DNA of 64,000 nt, taken from assembly GCF_016862635.1 (NCBI RefSeq), contig NZ_BONI01000029.1, positions 35,783 through 99,782 on the forward strand, in the 5' to 3' direction. The notes under the pieces are model-generated. The model was given only the letters and a program-made list of their open reading frames with translations, searched no databases and was not told the DNA's origin. Every line of letters begins with the position of its first letter. Position 1 is the first letter of the stretch. The stretch is from Catellatospora coxensis. GTDB taxonomy: Bacteria; Actinomycetota; Actinomycetes; Mycobacteriales; Micromonosporaceae. The translations under genes and the position numbers were made by a program. This document shows positions 23,306-31,196 of the stretch, in pieces.

Positions 23306-24039
23306 GCGAGATCCACTCTCTGGCCGGGCCGTATGTGCTGCATGCGCTGGACGAGGCCGAGCGCGAGACGTTCATCCAGCATCTGCGCGGGTGTGAGACG
23401 TGCGCGGCGGAGGTCGCCGAGCTGCACGAGACCGTGGCGCGGCTGGCCGACGACGCCTGGTCGGTGCCGCCGCCCGCGCTGCGGGACAACGTGCTGGCGG
23501 CGGTGCGGCGTACCCGGCAGATCCCGCCGGCCCGGCCGGTGCGCGCACGGCGCGAGCCGACCCGCTGGTGGCGGCATCCGGCTGCGTTGACAGCCGCGGC
23601 GTGCCTGCTCGTCGCGGCCCTGGTCGGCGGGGCGACGTTCGCGGTGCAGGAGCGGCGGTTGCGCGAGGAGCGGGCGGCGACGGCGGCGGCGCAGCAGGAG
23701 CTGGCGCGTACGCAGGCGGTGCTGACCGCGCCGGACGCAACGGTGCGCACCTCCGGCGTGGCCGGTGGCGGCAAGGTCACCGTGGTGTCCTCGGCGGGCC
23801 AGGACGCGGCGGTGATCCTGCTGGCGACGCACTCGCCCGGGGCACAGAAGGCGTACCAGTTCTGGCTGATGGAGGGCACGACGCCGCACTCGGCCGGGGT
23901 GCTCGCCGCGGGGCAGGGCACCGCCACGCACCTGGTCAGCGGTGTCAACGCCGCCGACGCGATGGGCCTGACGGTGGAACCGGCCGGTGGTTCGGCCAGT
24001 CCCACACTGCCCATCATCGCTGAGATACCCATGAAATAG
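23302..24039 (+). CDS. rskA: Anti-sigma-K factor RskA
   Basis: The product is 245 aa. The N-terminal cytoplasmic anti-sigma domain (IHSLAGPYVLHALDEAERE, with a CETCAAEV motif) spans about residues 1-70. One membrane helix lies near residues 93-112 (ALTAAACLLVAALVGGATFA). The outer C-terminal domain has the family pattern AYQFWLMEGTTPHSAGVL. RskA holds SigK at the membrane until regulated proteolysis releases it. The ATG overlaps the sigK stop (ATGA). The sequence turns AT-rich right after the stop, marking the regulatory gap before the fasciclin gene. Confidence 0.92.
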   Translation: MSEIHSLAGPYVLHALDEAERETFIQHLRGCETCAAEVAELHETVARLADDAWSVPPPALRDNVLAAVRRTRQIPPARPVRARREPTRWWRHPAALTAAACLLVAALVGGATFAVQERRLREERAATAAAQQELARTQAVLTAPDATVRTSGVAGGGKVTVVSSAGQDAAVILLATHSPGAQKAYQFWLMEGTTPHSAGVLAAGQGTATHLVSGVNAADAMGLTVEPAGGSASPTLPIIAEIPMK

Positions 24040-24070
24040 AAAAAAACAGACAGAAATCGCGCTAATCGCA

Positions 24071-24098
24071 CCAAACTATGACGGGTTCAGTGTCGAAT
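24071..24098 (+). promoter_or_regulatory. Candidate SigK promoter of the fasciclin gene
   Basis: CCAAACT (24071-24077) and TCGAAT (24093-24098) are 15 bp apart. The 11-mer TCGAATCACCG recurs exactly at 26511, which supports it as a conserved -10 region. Confidence 0.5.
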
Positions 24099-24138
24099 CA
24101 CCGGTGGAGGTCTTCACCGGAGGAAAGGAACCACCGTC

Positions 24139-24792
24139 ATGTACGGCAAGAGGAAACTCACCGCGCTCGCGGCCGTCGCCGCGTTCTCGCTCTCGCTGGC
24201 GCTCAGCGCCTGCGGGGGCGGGAACACGGCGGCCACCACGCAGCCGACCGGTATGCCGACCGGCGTACCCACCACGGTGCCGACGGCCCTGCCGTCCATG
24301 CCCGGCGCCGCGGGCGGCGAGTTCGGGCCGGCCTGCGCCACCATTCCCAAGGACCCGGCCAACCCGGGCAGCCTGGAGATGATGGCCCAGCAGCCGGTGG
24401 CCACCGCGGCCGCGGCGAACCCGCAGCTGTCCACGCTGGCCGCCGCGATCCAGGCCGGCGAGCTGGCCGACACGCTCAACAACGCCGAGGCCGTCACGGT
24501 CTTCGCGCCCACCAACGAGGCCTTCGCCAAGATCCCGAAGGCCGATCTGGACAAGGTGCTCGCCGACAAGGAACTGCTCAAGAAGATCCTCGCCTACCAC
24601 GTCGTGGACGGGAAGACCGCGCCCGACGCCCTCGCCGGCGCCCACAAGACCCTGGAGGGCCAGGACATCACGGTCACCGGCAGCGGCACCGAGTTCAAGG
24701 TCAACGACACCGCGATGATCGTCTGCGGCAACATCCAGACCCGCAACGGCGTGGTCTACCTCGTCGACAGCGTGCTCATGCCTCCGTCCTGA
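24139..24792 (+). CDS. Fasciclin-domain lipoprotein (MPT83/MPT70-like)
   Basis: The product is 217 aa. A lipoprotein signal with lipobox LSAC ends near residue 28, followed by a Thr/Pro-rich linker. The FAS1 domain occupies about residues 85-215, with the H1-type segment AVTVFAPTNEAFAKIPK, the YHVVDGK box and the final DSVLMPPS. Such proteins are surface adhesion or matrix-binding factors; in mycobacteria MPT70/83 are SigK-controlled. Its place right after sigK-rskA and behind a TCGAAT promoter supports the same control here. It is followed by a long palindromic terminator. Confidence 0.92.
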   Translation: MYGKRKLTALAAVAAFSLSLALSACGGGNTAATTQPTGMPTGVPTTVPTALPSMPGAAGGEFGPACATIPKDPANPGSLEMMAQQPVATAAAANPQLSTLAAAIQAGELADTLNNAEAVTVFAPTNEAFAKIPKADLDKVLADKELLKKILAYHVVDGKTAPDALAGAHKTLEGQDITVTGSGTEFKVNDTAMIVCGNIQTRNGVVYLVDSVLMPPS

Positions 24793-24800
24793 CGGACGGC

Positions 24801-24862
24801 AGGAAGGGCGCCTGGGCGGCACACCTCGCCGCTCCGCTTTCCGGACACCAGGCGCCCTTCCT
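24801..24862. repeat. AGGAAGGGCGCCTGG palindrome, copy 3
   Basis: Perfect 15-bp arms at 24801-24815 and 24848-24862 enclose a 32-nt loop. It lies between two same-strand genes and would attenuate readthrough from the fasciclin gene into the molybdoenzyme gene. Confidence 0.85.
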
Positions 24863-24883
24863 GACTCCCCGAGGAGGACTCCC

Positions 24884-26488
24884 ATGCGACGCCTCATCCG
24901 CCCCGCGCTGAGCGGGCTGCTGGCCGCCGCGGGCGGCATCGCCACCGCGGAACTCGTCGCCTCGCCGGTGCGGCCCGAGTCCTCGCCCCTGGTCGCCATC
25001 GGCGGCACCGTCATCGACGCGACCCCCACGCCGGTGAAGGAGTACGCGGTCGCGACCTTCGGCACGTACGACAAGCCCCTGCTCATCGGCACCATCCTGG
25101 CCGTGCTCGCCCTGCTGGCCGCCGCCGTCGGCGTGCTCGCGGTCCACCACCGCGCCGCGGCGCTGCTCGCCATCGGCGCACTCGGACTGGTCGGCGCGGC
25201 CGCGGCGCTGACCAGGCCCATGGCCCGCCCGATCGACGCCCTGCCCGCCCTGCTCGCCGGCGCCGTCTCCGCCGGGCTGCTGGCCTGGCTGGCCCCGAAA
25301 GCCGCCACCGCACCCCCGCCCCCATCCCCGGTGCCGGGAACCGGTCCCGCCACCGACGGCGCACCTGCGGGCGAACCGGCGGCGGTCCCCGCCGCAGCGG
25401 CAGGTGACACGAGTCGCGACGACCGAGCGGCCGCACGAACCGGCCGGCGCGCATTCCTGGTCGCCGCAGGCCTGGTCGCGCTCGGCACCGCGCTCGCGGG
25501 CGGACTCGCCGCGATCATCCGGCGCAGCGGCGCCCAGGCCGCCGATGAGGCCCGCGCGGCGATCGCCCTGCCCGCACCCGCCGACCCCGGGCCGCCGCCG
25601 GAGCAGACGCCCGGCTTCTACACGCCCAACCAGGACTTCTACCGTGTCGACATCGCGCTGACCGTGCCGCGCGTCGACCCGCGCCAGTGGACGCTGCAGA
25701 TCACCGGCATGGTCGACCGGCCCACCGAGCTGACCTTCGACGACCTGCTCAAGCAGCCGCTCATCGAACGCGACATCACGCTCAACTGCGTGTCCAACGA
25801 GGTCGGCGGCCCGTACGTCGGCAACGCGCGCTGGCTCGGCGTGCCGCTCGCGCCGCTGCTGCGGGCCGCGGGCGTGCAGGCCGGCGCGGACCAGATCGTC
25901 GCCCGGGGCGCGGACGGCATCACCATCGGCACCCCTGTGGCCACCGTGCTCGACGGCCGCGACGCGATACTGGCGCTGGGCATGAACGGCCAGGCCCTAC
26001 CGCCGGAGCACGGCTTCCCGGTTCGCATGCTCACCCCCGGCCTGTACGGCTACGTCGGCGCCGCCAAGTGGATCACCTCATTGGAGCTGGCCACGTTCAG
26101 CAGCTTCGACGCGTACTGGGTACAGCGCGGCTGGGCCGCGACGGGCCCGGTCAAGACCGCCTCCCGCATCGACCGGCCCAAGGCGTTCGCCCAGCTCGCC
26201 GCGGGCACGGTGCCCGTGGCCGGGGTCGCCTGGGCGCAGCACCGCGGCATCAGCGCGGTCGAGGTCCAGGTCGACGACGCACCGTGGCAGCAGGCCCGGC
26301 TGCTGCCGGTGCCGTCCACCGACACCTGGGTCCAGTGGACCTGGGACTGGCCCGCCGCCACCGCCGGCAGCCACACGCTGCGGGTACGCGCCGTCGACGG
26401 CACCGGCGCGCTGCAGACCGAGCAGCGGGCCGACCCGTTCCCAAACGGGGCGTCGGGCTGGCAGAGCGTCCTCGTGACGGTGGCCTGA
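24884..26488 (+). CDS. Membrane-bound sulfite-oxidase-like molybdopterin oxidoreductase
   Basis: The product is 534 aa. The N-terminal 210 residues contain about four to five membrane segments. The catalytic domain (about residues 235-430) is of the sulfite oxidase family: LTFDDLLKQPLIERDITLNC with the molybdenum-ligating Cys in TLNCVSNEVGG, then ALPPEHGFPVRMLTPGLYG. A Mo-co dimerisation-type beta domain ends the protein. Its active site is expected outside the membrane. The substrate is unknown. Its position after sigK, rskA and the fasciclin gene suggests membership of the same envelope-stress regulon. Confidence 0.9.
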   Translation: MRRLIRPALSGLLAAAGGIATAELVASPVRPESSPLVAIGGTVIDATPTPVKEYAVATFGTYDKPLLIGTILAVLALLAAAVGVLAVHHRAAALLAIGALGLVGAAAALTRPMARPIDALPALLAGAVSAGLLAWLAPKAATAPPPPSPVPGTGPATDGAPAGEPAAVPAAAAGDTSRDDRAAARTGRRAFLVAAGLVALGTALAGGLAAIIRRSGAQAADEARAAIALPAPADPGPPPEQTPGFYTPNQDFYRVDIALTVPRVDPRQWTLQITGMVDRPTELTFDDLLKQPLIERDITLNCVSNEVGGPYVGNARWLGVPLAPLLRAAGVQAGADQIVARGADGITIGTPVATVLDGRDAILALGMNGQALPPEHGFPVRMLTPGLYGYVGAAKWITSLELATFSSFDAYWVQRGWAATGPVKTASRIDRPKAFAQLAAGTVPVAGVAWAQHRGISAVEVQVDDAPWQQARLLPVPSTDTWVQWTWDWPAATAGSHTLRVRAVDGTGALQTEQRADPFPNGASGWQSVLVTVA

Positions 26489-26516
26489 CCCACGGTCGCC
26501 CGGTCCCACGTCGAAT
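26489..26516 (+). promoter_or_regulatory. Candidate SigK promoter of the ACT-domain gene
   Basis: CCCACGG (26489-26495) and TCGAAT (26511-26516) have the same 15-bp spacing as the fasciclin promoter and share TCGAATCACCG exactly. The -35 match is weak. Confidence 0.4.
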
Positions 26517-26563
26517 CACCGCTCGGAGTGAGGTGCCCAGAGATGACCCGCGGAGCTGACATC

Positions 26564-26983
26564 ATGTGTGGCGTGACCGGAGAACGCGACCTCGGTGCGC
26601 TGCTGCACGGGCTACAACCCCAGCGCCACCCGTACGAGTACGTCTTCACCACCGTCACCGGCGCCGTGCCGCCGGGCGTGCACCCGGTCGTGATGGTCGC
26701 CGAGCCCGAGGGCACGACCCTGGTGGTGATGCGCGCCGAGGCCGACGCGGCCGGGCTGCCGTACGACTTCGTCGCCGCGTGGATCACCCTGCGGGTGCAC
26801 TCGGCGCTGGACGCCGTCGGGCTGACCGCGGCCGTCTCCGGTGCCCTGGCCGACGTCGGCATCAGCTGCAACGTGGTGGCCGGCTACTTCCACGACCACC
26901 TGTTCGTCGGCTGCGCCGACGCCGACCAGGCGATGGCCGTGCTGGCCGGCCTGTCCACCGCCACCCGCCCGATCAACGCCTGA
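26564..26983 (+). CDS. ACT domain-containing protein
   Basis: The product is 139 aa from ATG 26564, chosen because GGAG lies 8 nt upstream and because relatives, as I recall, begin close to GERDLGALL. Two ACT-like beta-alpha-beta halves are visible: HPYEYVFTTVTG with VVMVAEPEGTTLVVMR, and LTAAVSGALADVGISCNVVA with FHDHLFVGCADADQAM. ACT folds bind small ligands such as amino acids. Upstream in-frame GTG and ATG codons at 26528 and 26543 would overlap the proposed promoter start region. Confidence 0.8.
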   Translation: MCGVTGERDLGALLHGLQPQRHPYEYVFTTVTGAVPPGVHPVVMVAEPEGTTLVVMRAEADAAGLPYDFVAAWITLRVHSALDAVGLTAAVSGALADVGISCNVVAGYFHDHLFVGCADADQAMAVLAGLSTATRPINA

Positions 26984-27012
26984 GCCGCAGGTCACCGGCC
27001 GTGCAGCGTTAA

Positions 27013-27056
27013 CAAGGGCACCTTCCGCCACGCATGGCGATGTGAAGGTGCCCTTG
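27013..27056. repeat. CAAGGGCACCTTC palindrome, copy 4
   Basis: Arms CAAGGGCACCTTC (27013-27025) and GAAGGTGCCCTTG (27044-27056) pair perfectly. The loop carries a second partial stem around CACGC-ATG-GCG, as in copy 1. It follows the ACT gene. Confidence 0.85.
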
Positions 27057-27135
27057 CTTGTACTCCGGGGGGAGTAGGCGGGGAGACTCCCGGTGTGCGA
27101 CGACGGGAGGGTGGCGGTCGGCCTAGCGTGGGGGC

Positions 27136-28248
27136 ATGACCTGGGACCATCGTTATCCGCCCCGCCGACGGCGGTTGTTTCCGCTGCTCATCGCCGTCAT
27201 TCAGGTGATCGGGGTGACTTTCGCGAGCCGGGTGGCAGCGGTGGAGGGCGGCGTGCAGTTCCGGGCGCTGGACTGGCTCGGGTACGCGCTGCTGGTGGGG
27301 TCGGCGGCGGCGATGTGGCTGTGGCGGGTGCACATGGTCGCGGCGCTCACCGCGGTGACCGCGCTGACCGGGGCGTACGTGCCACTCGGCTACCCGCCGG
27401 GGCCGTTCTTCCTGGCGTTCCTGCTGACCCTCGTCGGAGCGGTCGTGCTCGGGCACAGGATCGCCGCCTGGGTCACCGCCGCCGCGGGCTGGCTGGGGTT
27501 CATGCTCCTCGGCTGGGCGGAACACCCGCTGCTGTGGCGCGGCGTGGTCTCCGGCGCGGTGCTGGTCGGCGTGCTGCTCATCGCGCAGGTCATCGCCAGC
27601 AACCGCGACCGGATCATCGAGCAGCGCCGCCGCCGCATCGGCGACGAGCGGCTGCGCATGGCCCGCGAGGTGCACGACGTCGTCGCCCACCACATCTCCC
27701 TGATCAACGTGCAGGCGGGGGTCGCGCTGCACCTGCTCGACGACGACCCGGAGCAGGCCCGCACCGCGCTCGCCGCGATCAAGACGGCCAGCCGGGACAC
27801 CCTGCGCGAGCTGCGCGCCACCCTCGGCGTGCTGCGCGCCGTCGACGAGCAGGCCCCGCGGAGCCCCGCGCCGAGCATCGACCGGCTCGACGAGCTGGTC
27901 GCCCGGTTCGCCGGGGCCGGGCTGCGGGTCGACGTGCGGGTCACCGGCACACCGCGCGAGCTGCCCACGCCGGTGGATCTGGCCGCGTACCGGATCGTGC
28001 AGGAGTCGCTGACCAATGTGCACCGCCATGCCGGGGTCGACGCCGCCCAGGTGTCCGTCGGCTACGACACCGACGAGCTGGTCCTCGACATCACCGACCG
28101 GGGCCGGGGCGGCGAGACCGCGGACGGCAACGGCCTGTCCGGCATCCGCGAGCGGGTCGCCGCGCTGGGTGGCACGGTCGCGATCGGCCCGCGTCCCGAG
28201 GGCGGGTTCACCGTCTGTGCGGTCCTGCCCACCGGAGGAACCTCATGA
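27136..28248 (+). CDS. Two-component sensor histidine kinase (HisKA_3 type)
   Basis: The product is 370 aa. Four to five membrane helices fill the first 150 residues. The phosphorylated histidine lies in MAREVHDVVAHHISLI near residue 180, followed by a dimerisation helix pair. The ATPase domain has LAAYRIVQESLTNVHRH (N box), DITDRGRGG (G1) and GLSGIRERVAALGG (G2). It phosphorylates the LuxR-type regulator encoded next, whose ATG overlaps the kinase stop by 4 nt. The stimulus is unknown; the membrane sensor has little extracellular domain. Confidence 0.93.
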   Translation: MTWDHRYPPRRRRLFPLLIAVIQVIGVTFASRVAAVEGGVQFRALDWLGYALLVGSAAAMWLWRVHMVAALTAVTALTGAYVPLGYPPGPFFLAFLLTLVGAVVLGHRIAAWVTAAAGWLGFMLLGWAEHPLLWRGVVSGAVLVGVLLIAQVIASNRDRIIEQRRRRIGDERLRMAREVHDVVAHHISLINVQAGVALHLLDDDPEQARTALAAIKTASRDTLRELRATLGVLRAVDEQAPRSPAPSIDRLDELVARFAGAGLRVDVRVTGTPRELPTPVDLAAYRIVQESLTNVHRHAGVDAAQVSVGYDTDELVLDITDRGRGGETADGNGLSGIRERVAALGGTVAIGPRPEGGFTVCAVLPTGGTS

Positions 28249-28928
28249 TCAACGTGTTGCTGGTGGACGACCAGGCACTGGTCCGCGCCGGGTTCCGGGC
28301 GCTGCTGTCCGCGCAGGACGACATCACCGTCGTGGGCGAGGCCGCCGACGGCGAGGAGGCGGTACGCCAGACCGCCGCGCTGCGCCCCGACGTGGTGCTC
28401 ATGGACATCCGCATGCCGCGCCTGGACGGCATCGAGGCCACCCGGCGCATCGCGGCCGACCCGGCCCTGGCCGAGGTGAGGGTGGTCATCCTGACCACGT
28501 TCGACCTCGACGAGTACGTGTTCGACGCGCTGCGCGACGGAGCCAGCGGCTTCCTGGTCAAGGACACCGAACCCGCCGACCTGATCCAGGCCGTCCGGGT
28601 GGTCGCCCGCGGCGACGCGCTGCTGTCGCCCGGGGTCACCCGGCGGCTCATCGCCGAGTACGCCCAGCGCTCGCGGCGGCCCAGGGACTCCGCCCGCCTC
28701 GCCGCGCTGGACGCGCTCACCGACCGCGAACGCGAGGTGATGGCCCTGGTCGCGGCAGGGCTGTCCAACGACGAGATCGGCGAGCGGCTGTTCGTCAGCC
28801 CCGCCACCGCCAAGACCCACGTCAGCCGGGCCATGGTCAAACTCGGCGCGCGCGACCGCGCCCACCTGGTCGTCGAGGCGTACGAATCGGGCCTGGTCCG
28901 GCCCGGCTGGACAGGAGAAGCCCCATGA
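28245..28928 (+). CDS. NarL/LuxR-type response regulator
   Basis: The product is 227 aa. The receiver domain (residues 1-125) has the acidic pair near residue 9, the phosphoacceptor Asp in VVLMDIRMP near residue 54 and the conserved Lys in FLVKDTEP. The C-terminal LuxR helix-turn-helix is LTDREREVMALVAAG through SPATAKTHVSR. It pairs with the kinase upstream and overlaps the following membrane-protein gene by 4 nt, so all three are one operon. The targets are unknown. Confidence 0.94.
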   Translation: MINVLLVDDQALVRAGFRALLSAQDDITVVGEAADGEEAVRQTAALRPDVVLMDIRMPRLDGIEATRRIAADPALAEVRVVILTTFDLDEYVFDALRDGASGFLVKDTEPADLIQAVRVVARGDALLSPGVTRRLIAEYAQRSRRPRDSARLAALDALTDREREVMALVAAGLSNDEIGERLFVSPATAKTHVSRAMVKLGARDRAHLVVEAYESGLVRPGWTGEAP

Positions 28929-29449
28929 CCGCCCTGGACACCCCGACCCGGCGCTCGCCGCGCACCCGGCCCGGCCCGCCGCGGCTGCCCCGCAACGCGC
29001 GCCGCTTCCTGCTCACCGCGCACATCGTCACCTCGGTCGGCTGGCTCGGCGTGGCCTACGCGCTGCTCGTCATGGCGCTGACCGCACGGGCCGCCGACGA
29101 CCCGGCCACCCGCGCCACGACGTACCAGCTGATGCTGGACTTCGACACCGCCGCGATGCTGCCGCTGGGCCTGGCCGCCCTGGTCACCGGCGTCATCCTC
29201 GGCCTGGGCAGCCACTGGGGCCTGCTGCGCCACTGGTGGGTCGCGATCAAGCTCGTGCTGAACGTGGCCGTGCTCGTCGTCCCGATGCTCACCCGCCACC
29301 CCGCCCTCGTCGACGCCGTCGACGCCGCCCGCGCCGGCCTGCTCACCGACCCCGCCCAGCAGGTCCTCGACGGCTCCATCGCCTCCGTCATCGTCCTCAC
29401 CGCCGCCACCGTCCTGTCCACCTACAAACCCTGGGGCAAAACCCGCTGA
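28925..29449 (+). CDS. DUF2269-like membrane protein
   Basis: The product is 174 aa with four membrane helices after a Pro/Arg-rich cytoplasmic start. The pattern RFLLTAHIVTSVGWLGVAYAL with a histidine in the first helix, and LRHWWVAIKLVLNVAVLVV in the third, is typical of small DUF2269-like proteins of unknown role. Its ATG overlaps the response regulator stop, so it is co-expressed with the two-component pair and may be its output or a sensor accessory. A long perfect palindrome follows. Confidence 0.8.
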   Translation: MTALDTPTRRSPRTRPGPPRLPRNARRFLLTAHIVTSVGWLGVAYALLVMALTARAADDPATRATTYQLMLDFDTAAMLPLGLAALVTGVILGLGSHWGLLRHWWVAIKLVLNVAVLVVPMLTRHPALVDAVDAARAGLLTDPAQQVLDGSIASVIVLTAATVLSTYKPWGKTR

Positions 29450-29455
29450 GAGATG

Positions 29456-29502
29456 GGAAGGGCGCCTTCTACAACGCGGAGCGTTGTAGAAGGCGCCCTT
29501 CC
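29456..29502. repeat. GGAAGGGCGCCTTC palindrome, copy 5 (perfect)
   Basis: Perfect 22-bp arms (29456-29477 and 29481-29502) surround a GGA loop. It starts 7 nt after the operon's last stop codon and is the longest and best-paired member of the family. Confidence 0.9.
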
Positions 29503-29568
29503 TTTCGCGGCAAGCCGCCGAGCAGCGCCGGGCACACCGGAAGCCCGCAGCCGCCTACGCTCACCGGC

Positions 29569-30261
29569 ATGGACCGGGAACTGGCCGCGGCGGTGGGCTC
29601 GCTCTACACCGTGTTCGCCCGCTACCCGCTCGCCCCCGGCGTCGAGCAGCGCCTGCGGCGGCCGGACACCGAACCCGGGCTGGCCCGGACGCCGCTGCGC
29701 GAGCTGACCGCCCATCAACTGGACGCGCACCTGTTCGCCGGATGGCGCGACGAGGACGACTTCAGCCACTTCCTGCCCCGCGTCCTGGAACTGTTCGCCA
29801 CGGGCGAGCACCGCGACGGCGCGCTGCTCCGCAAGAACCTGAGCGAGGCCCACCGCCCGGACCGGCCCGCCGACGAACGCGCCGCCCTGCACCGCTACCA
29901 CCTGGCCCTGTGGCGGCAGATCCGGTCCGCGGCCGACCCCGCCTTCACCGCCGAGGACGTGCTCGGCGCGTGCAGCCTGCACGACCACGACGTGCTGCCG
30001 TACCTCGCGGACTGGGCGGCCGACCCGTCACCGGCCGCCGCCCTGCTGCTGGCCCGGTTCATCGGCGGCGGCCGCATGCCGAGCTGGGGCGGCGAGCGCT
30101 ACCTCGGTGACATCGCGGACTGGCTCGGCAGTGCCGCGCCCGCCGCCGCGCTGACCGCGGCCCTGGCCGCCACGACCGACCCGGCCGCCCGCCGGGACCT
30201 CGCGTACGGCCTGGAGCTGCTCGAACTCGACTGGCAGCGGGACGATCCGGTGATGCGGTAG
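29569..30261 (+). CDS. Uncharacterised protein, first of a tandem paralogue pair
   Basis: The product is 230 aa, soluble and helical. The opening MDRELAAAVGSLYTVFARYPL and the block DDFSHFLPRVLELFATGE match the next gene at 30361 closely, so the two are tandem duplicates. This copy lacks the Cys-x-His-Cys motif carried by its partner, which suggests divergence or loss of a metal site. No domain with a known activity is recognised. The ATG is the first start after the palindrome. A 99-nt gap separates it from its paralogue. Confidence 0.7.
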   Translation: MDRELAAAVGSLYTVFARYPLAPGVEQRLRRPDTEPGLARTPLRELTAHQLDAHLFAGWRDEDDFSHFLPRVLELFATGEHRDGALLRKNLSEAHRPDRPADERAALHRYHLALWRQIRSAADPAFTAEDVLGACSLHDHDVLPYLADWAADPSPAAALLLARFIGGGRMPSWGGERYLGDIADWLGSAAPAAALTAALAATTDPAARRDLAYGLELLELDWQRDDPVMR

Positions 30262-30360
30262 CGCCGAGCCCACGCATCCGATGTGGATGCTTCACGGTCC
30301 GTCGGCCGCCATCCGGAAAAGAACGGGAAGGCGCGCTCCGGGTTGGCCTAGCATCGCCGC

Positions 30361-31053
30361 ATGCACCCCGATCTGCAGGCGGCCGTGGAGCAGCTCTACA
30401 CCGCGTTCGCCCGGCACCCGCGCGCGGACCGGATCGGCTACTGCGGTCACTGCGTGAGCGACGAGGAGGCCATGGTCCTGCAGCGGACGCCGCTGCGCCG
30501 GCTGACCGCGGACGACCTCGAACGGTTCACCTTCAAGCTTTTGTCCACCTGGGGCGACGAGGCGGATCTCCGGCACTTCCTGCCACGCATCCTGGAACTG
30601 TTCGCCACCGGCGAGCAGCACGACGGCCACCTGCTGACCAAGACGCTCAGCAACGTGCGCTACCACGGGGCGGCCTGGGGAGCCGACGAGCTGGCGGCCG
30701 TCGAGGCATACCTGCTGGCCCTGATGCGGCAGATCCTCACCGACCGCGGCTCGGCCCTCAAGGTCGACGCGGTGCTCGAAGGGGCCGCCGAGAACGGGCA
30801 CACCGTCGAGCCGTACCTCGCCGTCTGGACGCGCGAGCCCGGCGAGACGGCGACCACGCACCTGGCCTGGTTCGTCGAGGACTTCGGCTGGACCTTCTCC
30901 CGCGACGACCGCTACCACCACGAGGTCAGAGCCTGGTTGCGTACGGGTCTTCCCGCGCACCGGCTGGAGGCGGCGTTCCTGGCCACCACCGACCCCGAGG
31001 CGACGCGCTGCTTCGGCCAGGCGCTCGAACAGCTCGAGTTCCTGGTTGTCTGA
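30361..31053 (+). CDS. Uncharacterised protein, second paralogue, with CxHC motif
   Basis: The product is 230 aa, the same length as its upstream paralogue. Shared blocks are LYTAFARHPR, TPLRRLTADDLERF and LRHFLPRILELFATGE. This copy has GYCGHCVSDEE near residue 26, a possible metal-binding or redox motif. The C-terminal region EAAFLATTDPEA corresponds to AALAATTDPAA in the first copy. The function is unknown; the tandem arrangement with differing cysteine content is the main clue. Confidence 0.75.
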   Translation: MHPDLQAAVEQLYTAFARHPRADRIGYCGHCVSDEEAMVLQRTPLRRLTADDLERFTFKLLSTWGDEADLRHFLPRILELFATGEQHDGHLLTKTLSNVRYHGAAWGADELAAVEAYLLALMRQILTDRGSALKVDAVLEGAAENGHTVEPYLAVWTREPGETATTHLAWFVEDFGWTFSRDDRYHHEVRAWLRTGLPAHRLEAAFLATTDPEATRCFGQALEQLEFLVV

Positions 31054-31196
31054 CGTTCCCGGTCACCGGTCGCGGACCCGCGTCGGCGCGAGCCGTTAAC
31101 GCGCTCGCAACAGCCGATGGCTAGCATCGGCGACCATCAACGCGGCAGACGACGGCGTCAGGTCGGGTCGCTTCGAGGGAACTCGGGAGTACCGCT

